Positions 63,689 through 64,000 of a DNA stretch of 64,000 nt are shown one piece after another. Position numbers and translations under genes: made by a program. This stretch comes from Microbacterium terrisoli. Lineage in GTDB: Bacteria > Actinomycetota > Actinomycetes > Actinomycetales > Microbacteriaceae. The stretch's first letter is position 1, and every line of letters starts with the position of its first letter. The notes below the pieces were generated by a model. It searched no databases. It saw only the letters and a list, made by a program, of their open reading frames with translations, and was not told the origin of the DNA. The DNA is taken from NCBI RefSeq assembly GCF_030866805.1, contig NZ_CP133019.1:806001-870000 (forward strand), given 5' to 3'.

Positions 63689-64000
63689 ATGCGCACATCA
63701 CGCATTGTTGCGATCGGCGCCGTCGGCATCGCAGCCGCGCTCGCGCTGAGCGCGTGCTCGAGCGCCGGCAACACCGGTGGCGACACCGGCGGCGAGAACA
63801 ACAACGGCCAGATCGGCAAGGTCGACGGCAGCGGCCGCACCCTGACGGTGTGGGCGATGACCGGCGACCTTTCGGATGCCACACTTGCCGCCATCAACAA
63901 GGAGTTCGAGTCCGAGACCGGCGCCAAGGTGAAGGTCGAGACCCAGCAGTGGCAGGACATCGCGACCAAGATCACGACGGCCCTGGCCACCGACACCCCG
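63689..64000 (+). CDS. Sugar ABC transporter substrate-binding lipoprotein (3' partial)
   Basis: The first 104 residues; the gene runs off the window. ATG 63689 is preceded by AAGGAGA. A signal peptide with lipobox LALSACSS (Cys22 lipidated) is followed by a Gly/Asn-rich linker and the mature start GRTLTVWAMTGDLSDATLAA with FESETGAKVKVETQQWQDIA, as in solute-binding family 1 proteins. With the upstream ROK repressor this is a carbohydrate uptake operon; the sugar is unknown. Confidence 0.9.
   Translation, partial: MRTSRIVAIGAVGIAAALALSACSSAGNTGGDTGGENNNGQIGKVDGSGRTLTVWAMTGDLSDATLAAINKEFESETGAKVKVETQQWQDIATKITTALATDTP

Overview
The window is a high-GC actinobacterial chromosome segment, most likely from Microbacteriaceae and probably Microbacterium or a close relative. 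The case rests on a guaB3 / SURF1 / DUF3817 / guaA block, a PerM-like DUF6350 gene directly upstream of purN-purH, a monomeric NADP isocitrate dehydrogenase, two deazaflavin (F420)-type oxidoreductase homologues, and many genes whose start codon lies 6-7 nt after a TANNNT -10 box (leaderless transcription). The hexamer GGATGC / GCATCC is also unusually frequent on both strands. The genus is inferred; no marker gene such as rRNA is present.

Layout. 1-6747: a giant 5'-truncated secreted protein with RTX-type Gly/Asp repeats, nine ~137-residue repeats each carrying an EF-hand-like loop, and a TPGYWKNH domain. 6748-7282: a non-coding stretch with a 17-bp repeated dyad and a decayed ABC-F ATPase end. 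7283-10371: GPH-type symporter and PLP-dependent decarboxylase. 10545-14628: guanine nucleotide block. 14680-25136: glycosyltransferase, MBL hydrolase with divergent TetR, a LigD-type polymerase, Bax-inhibitor-like membrane protein, GDPD, an ECF sigma factor with SnoaL-like domain next to a DHFR-like gene, a tRNA-like element, a frameshifted gene and a lipoprotein. 25487-33366: membrane protein, VOC protein, PcrA helicase, SseB-like protein, a second LigD-type polymerase, a deazaflavin oxidoreductase homologue and an ATP-dependent DNA ligase. 33605-36053: a DUF559-like gene split by a complete IS256-family element with a 9-bp target duplication. 36289-48222: TetR, sucCD, deazaflavin oxidoreductase, VOC, membrane protein, HerA-like ATPase, purine permease, DUF6350, purN, purH. 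48342-55885: flavin oxidoreductase, Ada/AlkA fusion with Ogt, and a heterodimeric ABC exporter pair preceded by a 33-codon leader ORF and three hairpins. 55975-64000: coiled-coil membrane protein, GNAT, icd behind a near-perfect 36-bp palindrome, LLM oxidoreductase, L,D-transpeptidase, ROK regulator and the start of a sugar ABC transporter operon.

Functional threads are purine synthesis and transport (guaB3, guaA, purN, purH, AzgA-like permease), TCA cycle (sucCD, icd, which may share an operator motif), DNA repair (PcrA, two LigD-type polymerases, ligase, AlkA fusion, Ogt) and envelope functions. The most striking regulatory candidate is the leader ORF plus tandem hairpins in front of the ABC exporter pair, an arrangement that resembles ribosome-mediated attenuation of drug exporters. 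Intergenic spaces are rich in inverted repeats, including a recurring AGTCGGC-arm dyad seen five times, and in short tandem arrays of 14-bp and 19-bp units.
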